A stretch of 64,000 bases of DNA, from assembly GCA_025618425.1 (NCBI GenBank), contig CM046845.1, positions 33,043,277 through 33,107,276 on the forward strand, in the 5' to 3' direction. Positions within the stretch are counted from its first letter, which is position 1; every line of letters starts with the position of its first letter. Source of the stretch: Heliocidaris tuberculata. Its lineage: Eukaryota > Echinodermata > Echinoidea > Camarodonta > Echinometridae. Both the position numbers and the translations under genes were made by a program. This document shows positions 1 through 56,058 of this stretch, piece after piece. The notes under the pieces are model-generated. The model had not been told where the DNA came from, searched no databases, and was given only the letters and a program-made list of their open reading frames with translations.

Positions 1-139
1 CTGCTGTCTTGCGATCAGTCACACTGTTTCTAATTGCTGTCTGCTGTCTTGCGATCAGTCACACTGTTTCTAATTGCTGTCTGCTGTCTTGTGATCAGTC
101 ACACTGTTTCTAATTGCTGTCTGCTGTCTTGCGATCAGT
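1..139. repeat. 40-bp tandem repeat, about 3.5 copies
   Basis: A 40-base unit beginning CTGCTGTCTTGCGATCAGTC is repeated at 1, 41, 81 and 121, the last copy being partial. The copies are nearly identical; one has GTGATC in place of GCGATC. The array starts at the window edge, so its true length is unknown. Just after it, 131-152 can form a small hairpin around GATCAGTGTGACTGATC. Minisatellite; no coding function seen. Confidence 0.9.
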
Positions 140-890
140 GTGACTGATCACTTGGCTTGAGAAAGTCCACAGGAGTGGACCAAAGCTTGCTAACAAAATT
201 TAAGGTTGGTAGAAGCTTAAACTACAATTGTATATATCATATATGCTACTGGAACATCGTATAAAATACCTTTGAGGAACAAAAGAAACACAGATCTACA
301 TGATTCATTACAGGGAAAAAAATGCATATCAACAGGTATAGATATTTATAATCAAATCGACCTGTACCAATGAACTCAAACACGACTTGCCCGTCTAAAA
401 AGTTTCAAAAGAACCCCTAACACATACACTAGAAAAACAAAGACAATTTTAAAATATCATAACCTCGGAATTGCAATTTCTTCAAAGTGATAAAATATAG
501 TGCATAAATCTACCATGAAATGTTTTTAAGAAACATACTGGAATGTTTTAAACATAATAACCAACGTTAAGTGTGTAATAAAAGAGATGTATATATCTTA
601 TTGTTTTCCAACAAGAGCAATTAAAAACATATACAAATTGCAAATACTTGATGAAATCTATCAGCATTTTGTTTTCCTTGATTTTCTTGTGGACTTCGGT
701 GGTCATAATCCATTTAAGCCTTCAGAGCGTAAAAGTACCTGCTTACTTAAAATATAAACTTCAAACTACGACACGAACTAAGAGGAGGTTGAGATTCTTT
801 TCTATTTCTGTCTTCATTTTGCCTTCTATAACCTTTATTACTATCTCTGTGTTCAGTTATGAAATTCGTTCAAAGATGTAATTAATTAAC
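140..890. other. AT-rich stretch without recognised gene
   Basis: No convincing exon is seen on either strand. It lies immediately 3' (minus strand) of the signal-peptide exon at 901-1,009, so it should be intron of that gene, but I could not find a matching downstream exon. The plus-strand 77-codon ORF at 648-881 has no family resemblance and is probably chance. Confidence 0.4.
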
Positions 891-900
891 GTTAACTTAC

Positions 901-1009
901 AGTGAAAGCCATCGTCTTGGGCTTGAGTAATGGAAATAGTAGTCACTGCCATCGTGACAGCAATGAGGAGGAACAGAGCCATAAATGCTTTGGCCGCCAT
1001 TGTTGAAGT
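901..1009 (-). CDS. First coding exon of an unidentified small secreted protein (partial gene)
   Basis: On the minus strand the ATG lies at 1000-998. Thirty-three codons read through to a strong donor (GTAAGT at 900-895), leaving one base (T) of a split codon. The peptide starts MAAKAFMALFLLIAV and continues with a second hydrophobic stretch ending SITQA, then QDDGFH: a textbook signal peptide with a likely cleavage after TQA. Upstream, a T-rich tract ending CTAG (around 1,010-1,020) looks like a 3' splice site, leaving a 9-base 5' UTR piece in this exon, so a noncoding exon probably lies further upstream. The next coding exons would lie to the left, at or beyond the window edge; the split codon starts with T and would be Cys if the next exon began GT or GC. 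I do not recognise the family. An antimicrobial peptide, a neuropeptide precursor or a secreted lectin would all fit, so no name is given. Confidence 0.55.
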
Positions 1010-1229
1010 CTAGAAAAAAAACATTAATAACATCGAACTCATTATCACTTTGATGCTATTATTGAACTCTAGAAAAAAAAATCAATAATGTCAAGCCTGG
1101 TATAGAACATTATTATGAATTGAAACAAATTTAATGAAAAGAGGCTCTTATTGAATCTTTGTTCAGATCTTATAGCCATTGTGGGTTACTTCACTTGTTT
1201 TGTTTTGGGTTTTTATGGAAAGTGGGAAA

Positions 1230-1266
<37 letters not shown>

Positions 1267-1448
1267 TAATAAAAATATAATAATAATAAATTGTTTCTTT
1301 TACAGCGCAATATCCAATTTAAAACTGATCAAAGCGCTTTACAAAGTAAATGAATCAACGAACTCAGCAAAGAAATATGACGCAAATGTAATGCAGTTAA
1401 TTACAATATAAATAGGTATGTTTTAAGATGATTTGACTGACGTACTGC

Positions 1449-1674
1449 TGGATATTTTCATGACTTGTTAAACCGTTACTGTAACGGTTTATCATTTTAA
1501 ATTTCATCAGCTCAGTGATACAAAATTAACGTTTTTTTTATAAAACTTCTTCATTCTTTGAAAAAATTTTCAAAGAATGAAGAAGTTTTATGAAAAAAAT
1601 TTTTTTTTGTATTACTGAGCTGATGAAATTTAAAATGATAATTGTAAGGGTTTAACAAGTCATGAAAATATCCA
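1449..1674. repeat. 226-bp near-perfect palindrome (hairpin MITE)
   Basis: The left arm begins TGGATATTTTCATGACTTGT and the right arm ends with its reverse complement, ACAAGTCATGAAAATATCCA. The arms pair almost throughout, to a centre near 1,565 inside CTTTGAAAAAATTTTCAAAG. A few mismatches occur, for example a partial second hairpin ACCGTTACTGTAACGGT in the left arm only. No ORF. This looks like a non-autonomous foldback element; its ends are not resolved well enough to define a target duplication. Confidence 0.8.
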
Positions 1675-1679
1675 GGAGT

Positions 1680-2239
1680 GCCATCCACCATGCACAAACG
1701 TATTTTGTCGTGTCGTTCTATAAACTTTCCTAATCAAGTTGCTGTATATATGCTCGCCTGTGCCATACGGTCTGGGGCATGCAGTGAAGGCACTACGAGG
1801 CTTGGAGAATTTCCCCACTCCCTTGTTGATCTGTCTGCCCCCAGTATAAGCTCTTGTAAATTATACTACTGATATATTTGTTGAGGGTTGATGCATATCC
1901 CCCCCCCCTTACACCGGCTCCGCCACATTACTGGATACGCCTCTGTATAAATCTATCATTTCTGCCTCTTTTTTTTTCTTCTTCTTCACTTGAGTGATTT
2001 ATGGCGGTGGTATTCTAAGCTTATGACAAATAAAACACTTATAAATGTCATAATGCATATAATACCCCCTCCCCCCCCTTTAATTAACGTTATAGAACTG
2101 TTGATGCAAATACCTTGACATGCGATAAAGTTGTAAATGGGCAACAAAAATAAAATGCTCAATGAGAGTGCTATACCTGACAAGTATGGTCACATTGTAG
2201 TCACAATTACCACACATCCTTAAACAACATTCTAATACG
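1680..2239. other. No gene recognised
   Basis: AT-rich sequence with short C runs at 1,901-1,909 and 2,067-2,079. The words CTCCGCCAC near 1,918 resemble the tail of the poly-C repeat family annotated at 2,240, so this may be a decayed copy. Short ORFs here have no recognisable content. Confidence 0.4.
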
Positions 2240-2472
2240 AGCAAAAAAAAAAATTTTCGCCAACCCTCCAAAAGTCGCTCATTGGGGGGGGGGGTTCTGG
2301 GGTCCAGTTCCCCTCCATAATTCTCTGACAAGCAAAAAAAAAAAAAAAAAAAAAAAGGTTTTCTGCTCGAAAAGGGGGGGCACAATCGCAAATAGGGGGG
2401 CACATTGCATTGTTTTCCCTCAAAAGGGGGGGCACGGGCCGGGATTGCCCCCCCCCCCTGGATCCGCCACTG
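2240..2472. repeat. Poly-C/GGATCCGCCAC repeat, copy 1
   Basis: G10, A21 and C10 homopolymers are separated by the phrase CCATAATTCTCTGACAAGC, and the copy ends CCCCCCCCCCTGGATCCGCC. The same phrases recur at about 8,572-8,788, 17,893-18,184 and, in part, 56,432-56,575, which defines a dispersed family. Its ORFs are homopolymer artefacts. Confidence 0.75.
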
Positions 2473-3703
2473 GTCTAGTGTTCAAGCACAAAAATCTTGC
2501 TCTTTTTCGATTCATGCATGCTGGTTCCTTGATGTCCAAGCTTGTTGAATTCGCCCAGACCATCTTGCTTGCACATCGTTTCCTATCTGGAAACATTGTG
2601 GCCTCTGGTGTTGTTTGTATGGAAAATTAACATTTTGCAATTATGGGTGTTATGGTTGGATGAAAAAGTATTGCCCAATATTTCATCACCACAAAGTTGA
2701 AGAAAAAAAATCATCCATGATGATTGACAAGTGGAATGAGTTGAGATTAAGAAGAACACAAGGCATCTCTTAATTGTCATGCCTGTAATTGTGATGCCAT
2801 TGAAGTGAAACAAGTGCAATTTTGCACTAGATTGTCAGGACATGACCCTTGAAAGCTAAATATATATAAATCATTCTTTCAGATGATATGAATGTTATTA
2901 ATGGTAAACGCATTCTGTATCCATAATTAAATGTTTGAAGTTGGGTTTCCCTTCTTTCTTTTTTTTTTTTTTTTTTTGAAACGCTCTGTTTATATTAATA
3001 TCTAAAAAATGAATTATACCTTGGATTGGATCGTCACAAGAATCCTTGGAAAACAAATGAAAGAAATTGATTATAATTTTATTTCCTGAAAACTATCTAA
3101 ACACAACATGTATCAAAACACACTTTAAAATTCATTTATGCCTTGAAGAAAAAAGTAAACTAGCTAGAGTATGCAACCAGTGTCAAGGATATACACGTAC
3201 ATTTCTTCAGTTTACATATCACATTGCGACATTTGTAATTTAATCATTTTCACTCTCTTATTAGATCATGGTTCCTAGCAATTGGTCCAACATTTGAACT
3301 TAGTTTTACAATTATATCACACAAATGTATAGTTTCTGTCTCATTTTGATGTAATTGAATATTGCACACAGATTCACTTTGCTTCTTAAAATAATTCATT
3401 TAACTTAACTTGATATTTAACCTTATATCCGGCATATCAAGAAATTTTAACACATAATATTCCGGCTAAGATTTTATTTACATATTTTGTTTTTAAAAAT
3501 CACCTCTTTTATACAATATTTTTGCAGCCAATTTTTTTTCATTATCATTTTATTACAATACGAATATAGTTTGATGTATGTACTTTTAATTTTGATTATT
3601 AATGAATTTTAATCGTATATGATTATTCCTGTTTCTGATGCCCATTTTATGTAAACATTGCAGTAGTCCTTGGACTGCATTGTGTATTTTATATTAATAG
3701 ACC
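2473..3703. other. Repeat-derived or unassigned AT-rich DNA; possible LINE 3' end at its right
   Basis: No exon is seen. The right end, at about 3,705-3,724, is an ATTGAATTGAATTGAAT tail, a short 5-bp repeat of the kind found at 3' ends of CR1-like LINEs. The preceding few hundred bases would then be a 3' UTR fragment. That reading is inference. Confidence 0.3.
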
Positions 3704-3727
3704 GAAATTGAATTGAATTGAATATAT

Positions 3728-4639
3728 AATGTGCGTAACCCCCCCCCCCCCCTCAAAGTTAACGGTTAGAAAAAGTCTCCCAGAATAAATATTTCAGAAT
3801 ATTTTCAATAAATATTAATTCTTGCAGACAGCCTAGGGTCTCTCCCATGCAATATCACCAAAAAAAATCTGACTAGCAATTACGTTTGAGTGATCAAAAA
3901 CCACATTGTGAAAGGGTGCAAAATTGAGACTTGACAAGAATAATTATTGGTGTTTGTTCTTGCTGGTATCGACAAAGTTGAAACGGTTTCAAATTAACAA
4001 TTGAAAAAAGTCTCCCCCATTATATATTTTTAATATTTTCAGGAAATTATCATATCTGTAGATAGCCTAGGGTCAAATGTTTGTTTATGTTCTGGCTGGT
4101 GTCAGCTAAGATGAGATTCATGAAAAGGCTTAGAAATTTTATATTCTGATCATTAAAAGATGATTTATGACTTATTTCACTGTATCTCCTGATAATATCC
4201 AATCAAAACTATGGTTGAGTGAGCAAGCAAGGTGAAATAAAAAGATTCACCAAAATTAACATTTTGAAACACTCAACAAAGTAGTTAATTGCTCACTCAA
4301 GCATAAGATGTTGATGAGATGTGTAAGGACATACAGAGAACAAAGCCTGTTATTTCATAAATTTTCTTTTATTGATTAGAATATGGAGATTTCTAAGCCT
4401 TTTCATGACTCTCAGCTTGGCTAATACCAGCCAGAGCAAATATCACTTCTTGTCAAGTCTGGATTTTGCACCCTTTGGCTTTTACTCACTCAAGTGCAAA
4501 ATATTTTGAGATATTTTGATGTCATTTGATAAAAGAGACCCTAAGCTATCAACAGGTATGAAAATTTCCTTTAAATATTTTGAAAAATATATTTCGGGAA
4601 ATTTTTTCCAACTGTTAACCTTTTCTGTGACGCACTGTA
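3728..4639. mobile_element. Foldback DNA element, about 0.91 kb, Tc1/mariner-like ends
   Basis: The right end, read inward, is TACAGTGCGTCACAGAAAAG; the left end is the related TAATGTGCGTAACC, followed by C15. Subterminal parts also mirror each other: left AAGTTAACGGTTAGAAAAAG against right TTTTTCCAACTGTTAACCTT, the words GCCTAGGGTC and GACCCTAAGCT, and AAAAGGCTTAGAAAT against ATTTCTAAGCCTTTTCATGA. TA followed by CAGTGCG suggests a Tc1/mariner-type non-autonomous element. No transposase ORF remains. Confidence 0.65.
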
Positions 4640-4886
4640 GAGAGTGAGAGTGTATTTGCAAAACAGTTACAATATAAATGTTGTGATGTTATTCGCATAA
4701 AATTATGAACCAACTATCAAGGTTCTTAAGTCAGCTCAGCAATAGAAAGAAACAGTTAAATTGAAATAAACTGAGGTTGTCCAAAGATGTCATCTTCCTG
4801 CCTGGTTCACCATACTCCCCAGACTACCTCCATCTCACTCTCTTTCTTTCTTTCTCTATCCTTTCTCTCACTCTGTCTGTCTGTCT

Positions 4887-4889
4887 GAC

Positions 4890-4921
<32 letters not shown>

Positions 4922-4922
4922 T
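4887..4922. repeat. C10 run followed by (TC)n microsatellite
   Basis: Ten C residues are followed by an uninterrupted TC dinucleotide run. The surrounding 4,830-5,040 is pyrimidine-rich on the plus strand, which explains the Ser/Leu/Pro-rich ORF in this region. Confidence 0.9.
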
Positions 4923-5039
4923 CCTCCCTCGGTATCTTTCTATCACCCTCTTTTCCATTTCCACTGTATCATTATTTTCTATCCTGTTAGCGATCTTTTA
5001 TCTCCCTCTCTATTTCCAATTCTCGTTATCTCTTCAAAA

Positions 5040-7162
5040 ACTTTAAAATATATTTGTGCTAGGAGAAGATGAAACATAAAAACCCCATAGATATTTTCTT
5101 CTTTTCTATTCTTTAATCAATGCACAATGAAATATAAACATCATATTGACAATACATTTATAGTACAATCCTGTTTCACTACAAAGGCCATCCTCTGGAA
5201 TTAGAAAACCATATTGAATATTGAAAGGTGACCTTCATAAACGGTTTCAAAGTCTTTTTTGTAATTATGGCATTCACTATAAAATAGCTGTATTTTTCAA
5301 TAACAAAAGAAATTTGAAAACCATGAACATTCAGGATTTAATTGTGTCCAATTCTTAAGAATAATTGGGGAAAAAATAAGACCAACATAATAATTACATA
5401 GTGCTTTTGGTTGCACTGGATAATACTTTATACAAAATTTCTAGCTGCATTATGACTGATGCATAGGTGTCTATTCTCTTTTGATTAGTTTGTTTAATCT
5501 CACAATTTCAGTGATTTCAAAGCCACAGTGAACTGCAAACAATACAGCTTGAGGGCTGGTCACATATCACTGACAATGATCAGGATAAAATCATTCTCTG
5601 TATAAACTGTATTGGGCCCGAGAAAATGGGTGCTGAAAGCTAACTAGCATAAATCAATGAGCACTGTACAAGAGAACAATTTTAGTGTTATTGATATCGT
5701 TGATATGTGACCAGCCCTTCAGGTTGGTTGTATGACAAGTCATGACGTTATTCAATATATACACATGAACTCTTCATGAACTGATACATGTATTTATGAA
5801 TGTCCTTGACTGCAACAATAGAACTGACGCTACCTCTGCAATCAGCATAAAACCTTTCTCACACATGATGCAGATAACTGCCTAAAAAACAACACTGTAG
5901 CAAAATACAATGGAAACAACGTAGTGCATTTCGCATTTATAAATGTTATAACACACAGAAAAATGAGTAGACTTCATAGCCTTTTTTCACCCTTAATATT
6001 CATTCATTTACAAGTAAAGTGACTTTCTTTTTTTTTCTGCAGTGGAACTTTGAGGTGGTTTACCTTGTCAAGTGTAGACAGGGCTGCAGGCATATGAAGT
6101 TCTGTAGAGGTTTTACAATAATGACTACTACAGACATGTGGTCTTTATAATGCATATAAAAGTTCCCATTATCATCAAATCCAGCTTGAATACAAGAAAA
6201 CTTTTAGAACAGTGCATTTTTATGCAAACAATGAAAATGACATGTACTCCCCCCCCCCCCCCCCCCCGAAAAGAAGTTGTATTTACATTTGTACAAGTAC
6301 TGAATTTAAAACAGAAATTCCTTACAAGCTCCTCAAAACTAAATTACCAATCACGAATAGAGCATATCATTGAAGAATGACACTGTGTAAGAAAATGCTT
6401 GAAACTACATTACAATTGCACACACAAATAAAAATCACAAATATTCAAATGTAACAACATCAAGGTTATATCTCATCAATAAGTTGAAGTTCAAGGTAAT
6501 CAAATGTATTCATTTCTGTGGCAGAACCAATTCTAACAACAAATATAGCTCATATACCAAACAATTATTATTCAGTGGGTAGGATTAATAAGCAACAGTA
6601 CATATTACCATGCACCATGCTATTAAAAAGTTAATCATGCATTTTTAAATGAAGACAAGTGTATTTTTCACTAACATAATCTACATTGTAATTGAAGGTA
6701 CTTTTTATTAAAGTTAAAATCATACTCATTTCACAAAATGTGATATAAGATCTGTCATTTCTGTTTACTTTAATTATAAATTTTAGATCTGAAGATGGTT
6801 GATACCAATTACATGACCCTGTCTAGACACAAAAAAATCATCAGAACATGTAGTTTAATTGGAATACATCCAAGAGCCCACGCTGAATGCTGTCTCAGGG
6901 ATCGTCCCCTTCCCAGCATTTGGTTATTCATAATTTACAGTACATGTATGTATACTCATGAAATAGTATCATATGACAAAGTTACTTTCAGGACACAGAG
7001 GATGAATCATATGGTGAGAATTGAACTTCTTTTCACATGCATTTCTGTCTTTTCATAAGTTTACCCAATTAGGAGGACATGAATACTAGGATGAATAAAT
7101 AAACAGTACTGAAATGTGGCAGAAGTTAATATCTACAGTTTGGGTGTCAATGTGGGCAAGGA
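5040..7162 (-). other. Probable 3' UTR or 3' flank of TMEM67
   Basis: Directly downstream (minus strand) of the TMEM67 stop codon. No other exon is visible. TTTATT at about 6,707 on the plus strand is an AATAAA on the minus strand and could be a polyadenylation signal, giving a 3' UTR near 0.46 kb; this is a weak guess. A C20 run lies at 6,247-6,267 and a separate MITE at 5,552-5,719. Confidence 0.3.
5552..5719. mobile_element. MITE with 18-bp TIR GGGCTGGTCACATATCA
   Basis: The left end AGGGCTGGTCACATATCA and the right end TGATATGTGACCAGCCCT are perfect reverse complements, enclosing 168 bp with no ORF. The internal sequence is not palindromic, so this is a TIR element, not a plain hairpin. 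Superfamily not determined. Confidence 0.8.
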
Positions 7163-52272
<45,110 letters not shown>

Positions 52273-52340
52273 TTTTGCGCTTCACGTATCCATGGAGCGT
52301 GCATGAGCGCGCGCGGCGCGGCTTGCTAAAGCGTACTGTA

Positions 52341-52839
52341 TATAGGGCCCACTAGGTAAATCATCCCCTCCATCCACTGATCTCTACGGAAAAAAAAAAA
52401 TTTCCGTAGCTCAGTGATCCCCTCGTATGCCGGTGAGGCGGAGCAAAGATGATTTGAAATTAATTGATTAGAAATATTCATATAAAATCGATTCATTGTT
52501 CTCAGTAAATTTAAAAAGCATAAATGGTATTTAATAAACATACTCTTTCCAATTTGACACCTTAGCTGAAGTTGGCTAGCCTTTTATTATTTTTAAAGGA
52601 TGTATTTAATGTGCGAATGGGCGGAAATTTCGGCTAGCCTTGTTTCAGCCTAAATATCTTTTTTAATCCCTGGGAAAGTGCCCAAATGAGGTACTTCATT
52701 TGGGAGATTTTTATATTTTGTCTCTGTTCTGTGAATTCAAACGATTTCTACCCAGGGGTTTTCAAAATATGATTTTTAGACAACCTTCGTTATAGCACGT
52801 AAGTGAATGGGGCCATGAATTACTTATGTGAGCCCTATA
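52341..52839. mobile_element. TATAGGGCYCAC TIR element, copy 1 (TMEM67 promoter position)
   Basis: Left TATAGGGCCCACTAGGTAAA, right TTACTTATGTGAGCCCTATA. Its interior matches the copy at 55,582 nearly base for base (for example GGAGCAAAGATGATTTGAAA). This copy has an extra hairpin, CTACGGAAA...TTTCCGTAG, at about 52,383-52,407. It ends 68 bp upstream of the TMEM67 ATG, so it occupies where the promoter or 5' UTR would be expected. Confidence 0.85.
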
Positions 52840-53103
52840 GCGAAGCCTAGCCTAGCGTTGCAAGAGGGAAGCGTCGGCCGGATCGAGCGTCGGCTGCTTG
52901 CGGAGCTTAGTGAATGCTCTAAAATGACCTTTTAAATAGCTTGTAGGCAAGTCCTATTTTATGTAATTTTAGTCAGTATTGCGTGAAATGTCGAATTAAG
53001 AGCGGTTTCTGTGCAATGCAATTAATATAGCAAACATGGACCCCCCCCCCCCCGCTCGTCCCGTTCCCCAATCTCTCTCTCTCTCCCTCCTTTTCTCTTT
53101 CTA

Positions 53104-53158
<55 letters not shown>

Positions 53159-54022
53159 GTCTATATGATTTAGCTTTCTTTTCCTGATCTCAATCAAGGA
53201 AAGTGAATTTTCATGATAAAGATATAGGGCCTACATATACTTTTGGTTTAATTCAAAGTTCTTCATGAAGTCTCTCTTTGACTGGACTGCACGTACAGCT
53301 GAATTAAACACCAGCCCTGCCTTTACACAAGAAGGTAATTCTTAGGGTCTGCAGGGATGAAGGAATCACTGAATGGCCTACAGCGACTAAGATATGTTAA
53401 AGACCATATGATTGTCCCCCATCCAAGTTGTATAGCTCTTCTAAAGGACAATGGAAAACCTACCTATCATTGTTTGAATTTTGTAAAGAAGTTTTAAAAC
53501 TGGAAAAAGCTAGGATGGGACTGCGTGAATAAATGAGGTAAGAAAAGTCAACTAGAAGATATCTGATATACGAAGAAATCCTTACAGAAATGAAGGGGAA
53601 TGTATAAAATATGTAAGAGGGACATAGCTTTTGGGCTGCCGCTGCCGGCGTCTGGGCGCTGACGTCTGGGCGCAGCTAGCTGACGTCTGGGCGCAGCTAG
53701 CTGAGGACTGTACGTCAGCTACACCTTCATTTTTTTTCCCACCATATCCCCCTGACTCCTTCCCCCGATGCTTCCCCGTCTATTGTCACGTATTAGTACC
53801 CCTAACCTTGTAAGTCCACCCCCACCCCCCCCCCCCCCCCACATACCCAATATTTCATGATTTTTTTTTCAATATCTATCATTTTCCCCCTGCATTTAGC
53901 TGGCGCTTTTGCAAAAGCATTTTGATAATTAAGGAGACCCCCTCCCGTCCCGGCCGTTCAAATTTTATCGCCCATGCAGGTACAGAGATAGAGAGAGAAA
54001 AAAATCGAAAGAAAGAAGTATG

Positions 54023-54061
<39 letters not shown>

Positions 54062-54221
54062 GATGGGGGGGGCGGGGGAAGCCGGGGAAGGGGACATATA
54101 TGCCTACGCACAGAAACATGAATATATCCAGCCATTCAGTCTACGCCGGCCCCTTACTCAAATAGAATATAGTGATTCTCCACCTGAAAATCGGTTTAAT
54201 GACTAACATCTCATTTGTCTT
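52840..54221. other. Intergenic, no gene; simple repeats
   Basis: Upstream of TMEM67. Contains C14 at 53,040, a (TC)n tract, a 21-bp repeat (TGACGTCTGGGCGCAGCTAG) in 2-3 copies at about 53,650-53,705, C-rich DNA at 53,817-53,840 and (GA)n at 54,024-54,058. Short ORFs are repeat products. Confidence 0.55.
53064..53157. repeat. (TC)n microsatellite
   Basis: About 90 bp of TC units with a few variants. Confidence 0.93.
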
Positions 54222-54636
54222 TTAACCCTTTCAAGACAATTGACCACATTTTGTGGTTTGGCTTAATAAGTTTTGATTCAGAGCTCTAAAAAATATACCA
54301 GATATATGAGTAGAAAGAGCAAAAATTTCTGCACATGCTATGTCCATTTTTGTTACATGACCATATTGCGTTTGATGTCAGGAATTTTAAAAAGGAGAAT
54401 AAGCTTCAAAATCCTTAAATTGGCAACACATTGAGAGATTCAAAATCATTGTTTTTCATCAAAATTGGCAATTTTTTCAACGTATCGATAAAATCACTAA
54501 CCATGTTTATTGTTCTAAAAGACATTACACCTATTAGAACCATCTAGCACTAAAATAAAAATATTATTGTTGTCAATTTGAAGAACGAAATGTGATCAAT
54601 TTAGCCCTTGAATAATTCCTGTCCTGAAAGGGTTAA
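54222..54636 (+). mobile_element. TTAA MITE family A, copy 5
   Basis: Best preserved copy: (TTAA)CCCTTTCAAGACAATTGACC at the left and CCTGTCCTGAAAGGG(TTAA) at the right. The terminal 9 bases are inverted repeats. Subterminal TTGACCACATTTTGT and ACGAAATGTGATCAA are also inverted. Confidence 0.92.
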
Positions 54637-54764
54637 AATACGTCTCTGTTTGAGATCTTGCAAAGGTTTTCCCTTTTGACCCCGGTCGTACCACACCCCA
54701 CCCCCCCCCCCCCTCCTCCTCCCCGGAACGAAAAGAAAACATGTTTTCACGATTGAAAAATGTT

Positions 54765-54906
54765 AGAAGAAGAAGAAGAAGAAGAAGAAGAAGAAGAAGA
54801 AGAAGAAGAAGAAGAAGAAGAAGAAGAAGAAGAAGAAGAAGAAGAAGAAGAAGAAGAAGAAGAAGAAGAAGAAGAAGAAGAAGAAGAAGAAGAAGAAGAA
54901 GAAGAA
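54765..54906. repeat. (GAA)n array 1, about 47 units
   Basis: 142 bp of pure AGA/GAA repeat. Followed by a unique block (54,913-55,020: ACAATAATGATCATAATAAT, CAGGCGTGGGAAGAACC, AACTCAGCGGAAC) that is repeated after array 2. Confidence 0.97.
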
Positions 54907-55020
54907 AAAGAAGGAGAAAAACAATAATGATCATAATAATAATAATAATCTGAAAAGGTTGCAGGCGTGGGAAGAACCATAGTCCTATGTGCATGTTTTC
55001 ATTTATTAACTCAGCGGAAC

Positions 55021-55398
55021 AAGAAGAAGAAGAAGAAGAAGAAGAAGAAGAAGAAGAAGAAGAAGAAGAAGAAGAAGAAGAAGAAGAAGAAGAAGAAGAA
55101 GAAGAAGAAGAAGAAGAAGAAGAAGAAGAAGAAGAAGAAGAAGAAGAAGAAGAAGAAGAAGAAGAAGAAGAAGAAGAAGAAGAAGAAGAAGAAGAAGAAG
55201 AAGAAGAAGAAGAAGAAGAAGAAGAAGAAGAAGAAGAAGAAGAAGAAGAAGAAGAAGAAGAAGAAGAAGAAGAAGAAGAAGAAGAAGAAGAAGAAGAAGA
55301 AGAAGAAGAAGAAGAAGAAGAAGAAGAAGAAGAAGAAGAAGAAGAAGAAGAAGAAGAAGAAGAAGAAGAAGAAGAAGAAGAAGAAGAAGAAGAAGAAG
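55021..55398. repeat. (AAG)n array 2, 126 units
   Basis: 378 bp of uninterrupted AAG. All large ORFs overlapping it (poly-Lys, poly-Glu, poly-Ser, poly-Leu, poly-Phe) are products of the repeat. Flanked on both sides by copies of the same 105-bp unique block (54,913-55,020 and 55,399-55,503). Confidence 0.98.
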
Positions 55399-55581
55399 GA
55401 GAAAAACAATAATGATCATAATAATAATAATCTGAAAAGGTTGCAGGCGTGGGAAGAACCATAGTCCTATGTGCATGTTTTCATTTATTAACTCAGCGGA
55501 ACTAAGCGAATCCATGATTGTCAAAAGGGAGGCGCCACCTCGCGCCGAAAATTTTTAAAGGCGACGCTACTAGAATTAGAC

Positions 55582-56058
55582 TATAGGGCCCACATAAGTA
55601 AATCATCCCCTCGTAATGCATGCCGGTGAGGCGGAGCAAAGATGATTTGAAATTAATTGATTAGAAATATTCATATAAAATCGATTCATTGTTCTCAGTA
55701 AATTTTAAAAGCGTAAATGGTATTTAATAAACATACTCTTTCCAATTTGACACCTTAGCTGAAGTTGGCTAGCCTTTTATTATTTTTAAAGGATTTATTT
55801 TATCACTGGTGCACTTCCACTGTTTCAATGTGCGAATGGGCGGAAATTTCGGCTAGCCTTGTTTCAGCCTAAATATCTTTTTTAATCGCTGGGAAAGTGC
55901 CCAAATGAGGTACTTCATTTGGGAGATTTTTATATTTTGTCTCTGTTCTGTGAATTCAAACGATTTCTACCCAGGGATTTTCAAAACATGATTTTTAGAC
56001 AACCTTCGTTATAACACGTAAGTGAATTGGGCCATGAATTACTTATGTGAGCCCTATA
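55582..56058. mobile_element. TATAGGGCYCAC TIR element, copy 2
   Basis: Left TATAGGGCCCACATAAGTAA, right TTACTTATGTGAGCCCTATA, 20-bp inverted ends with one mismatch. About 477 bp, no ORF. It has a 26-bp insertion near 55,800 (TCACTGGTGCACTTCCACTG) that is absent from copy 1. Confidence 0.9.

Noticed and set aside
1..139. CRISPR-like array
   Set aside because: The repeats are directly adjacent with no spacers, and the DNA is clearly eukaryotic.
54596..55524. Long ORFs of poly-Ser, poly-Leu, poly-Lys, poly-Glu and poly-Phe
   Set aside because: They are the reading frames of the GAA arrays; no non-repeat coding content and no splice context.
52341..56058. Segmental duplication upstream of TMEM67
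   Set aside because: The two similar blocks both end at the same 20-bp inverted repeats, so they are two copies of a TIR element and not a duplicated chromosomal segment.
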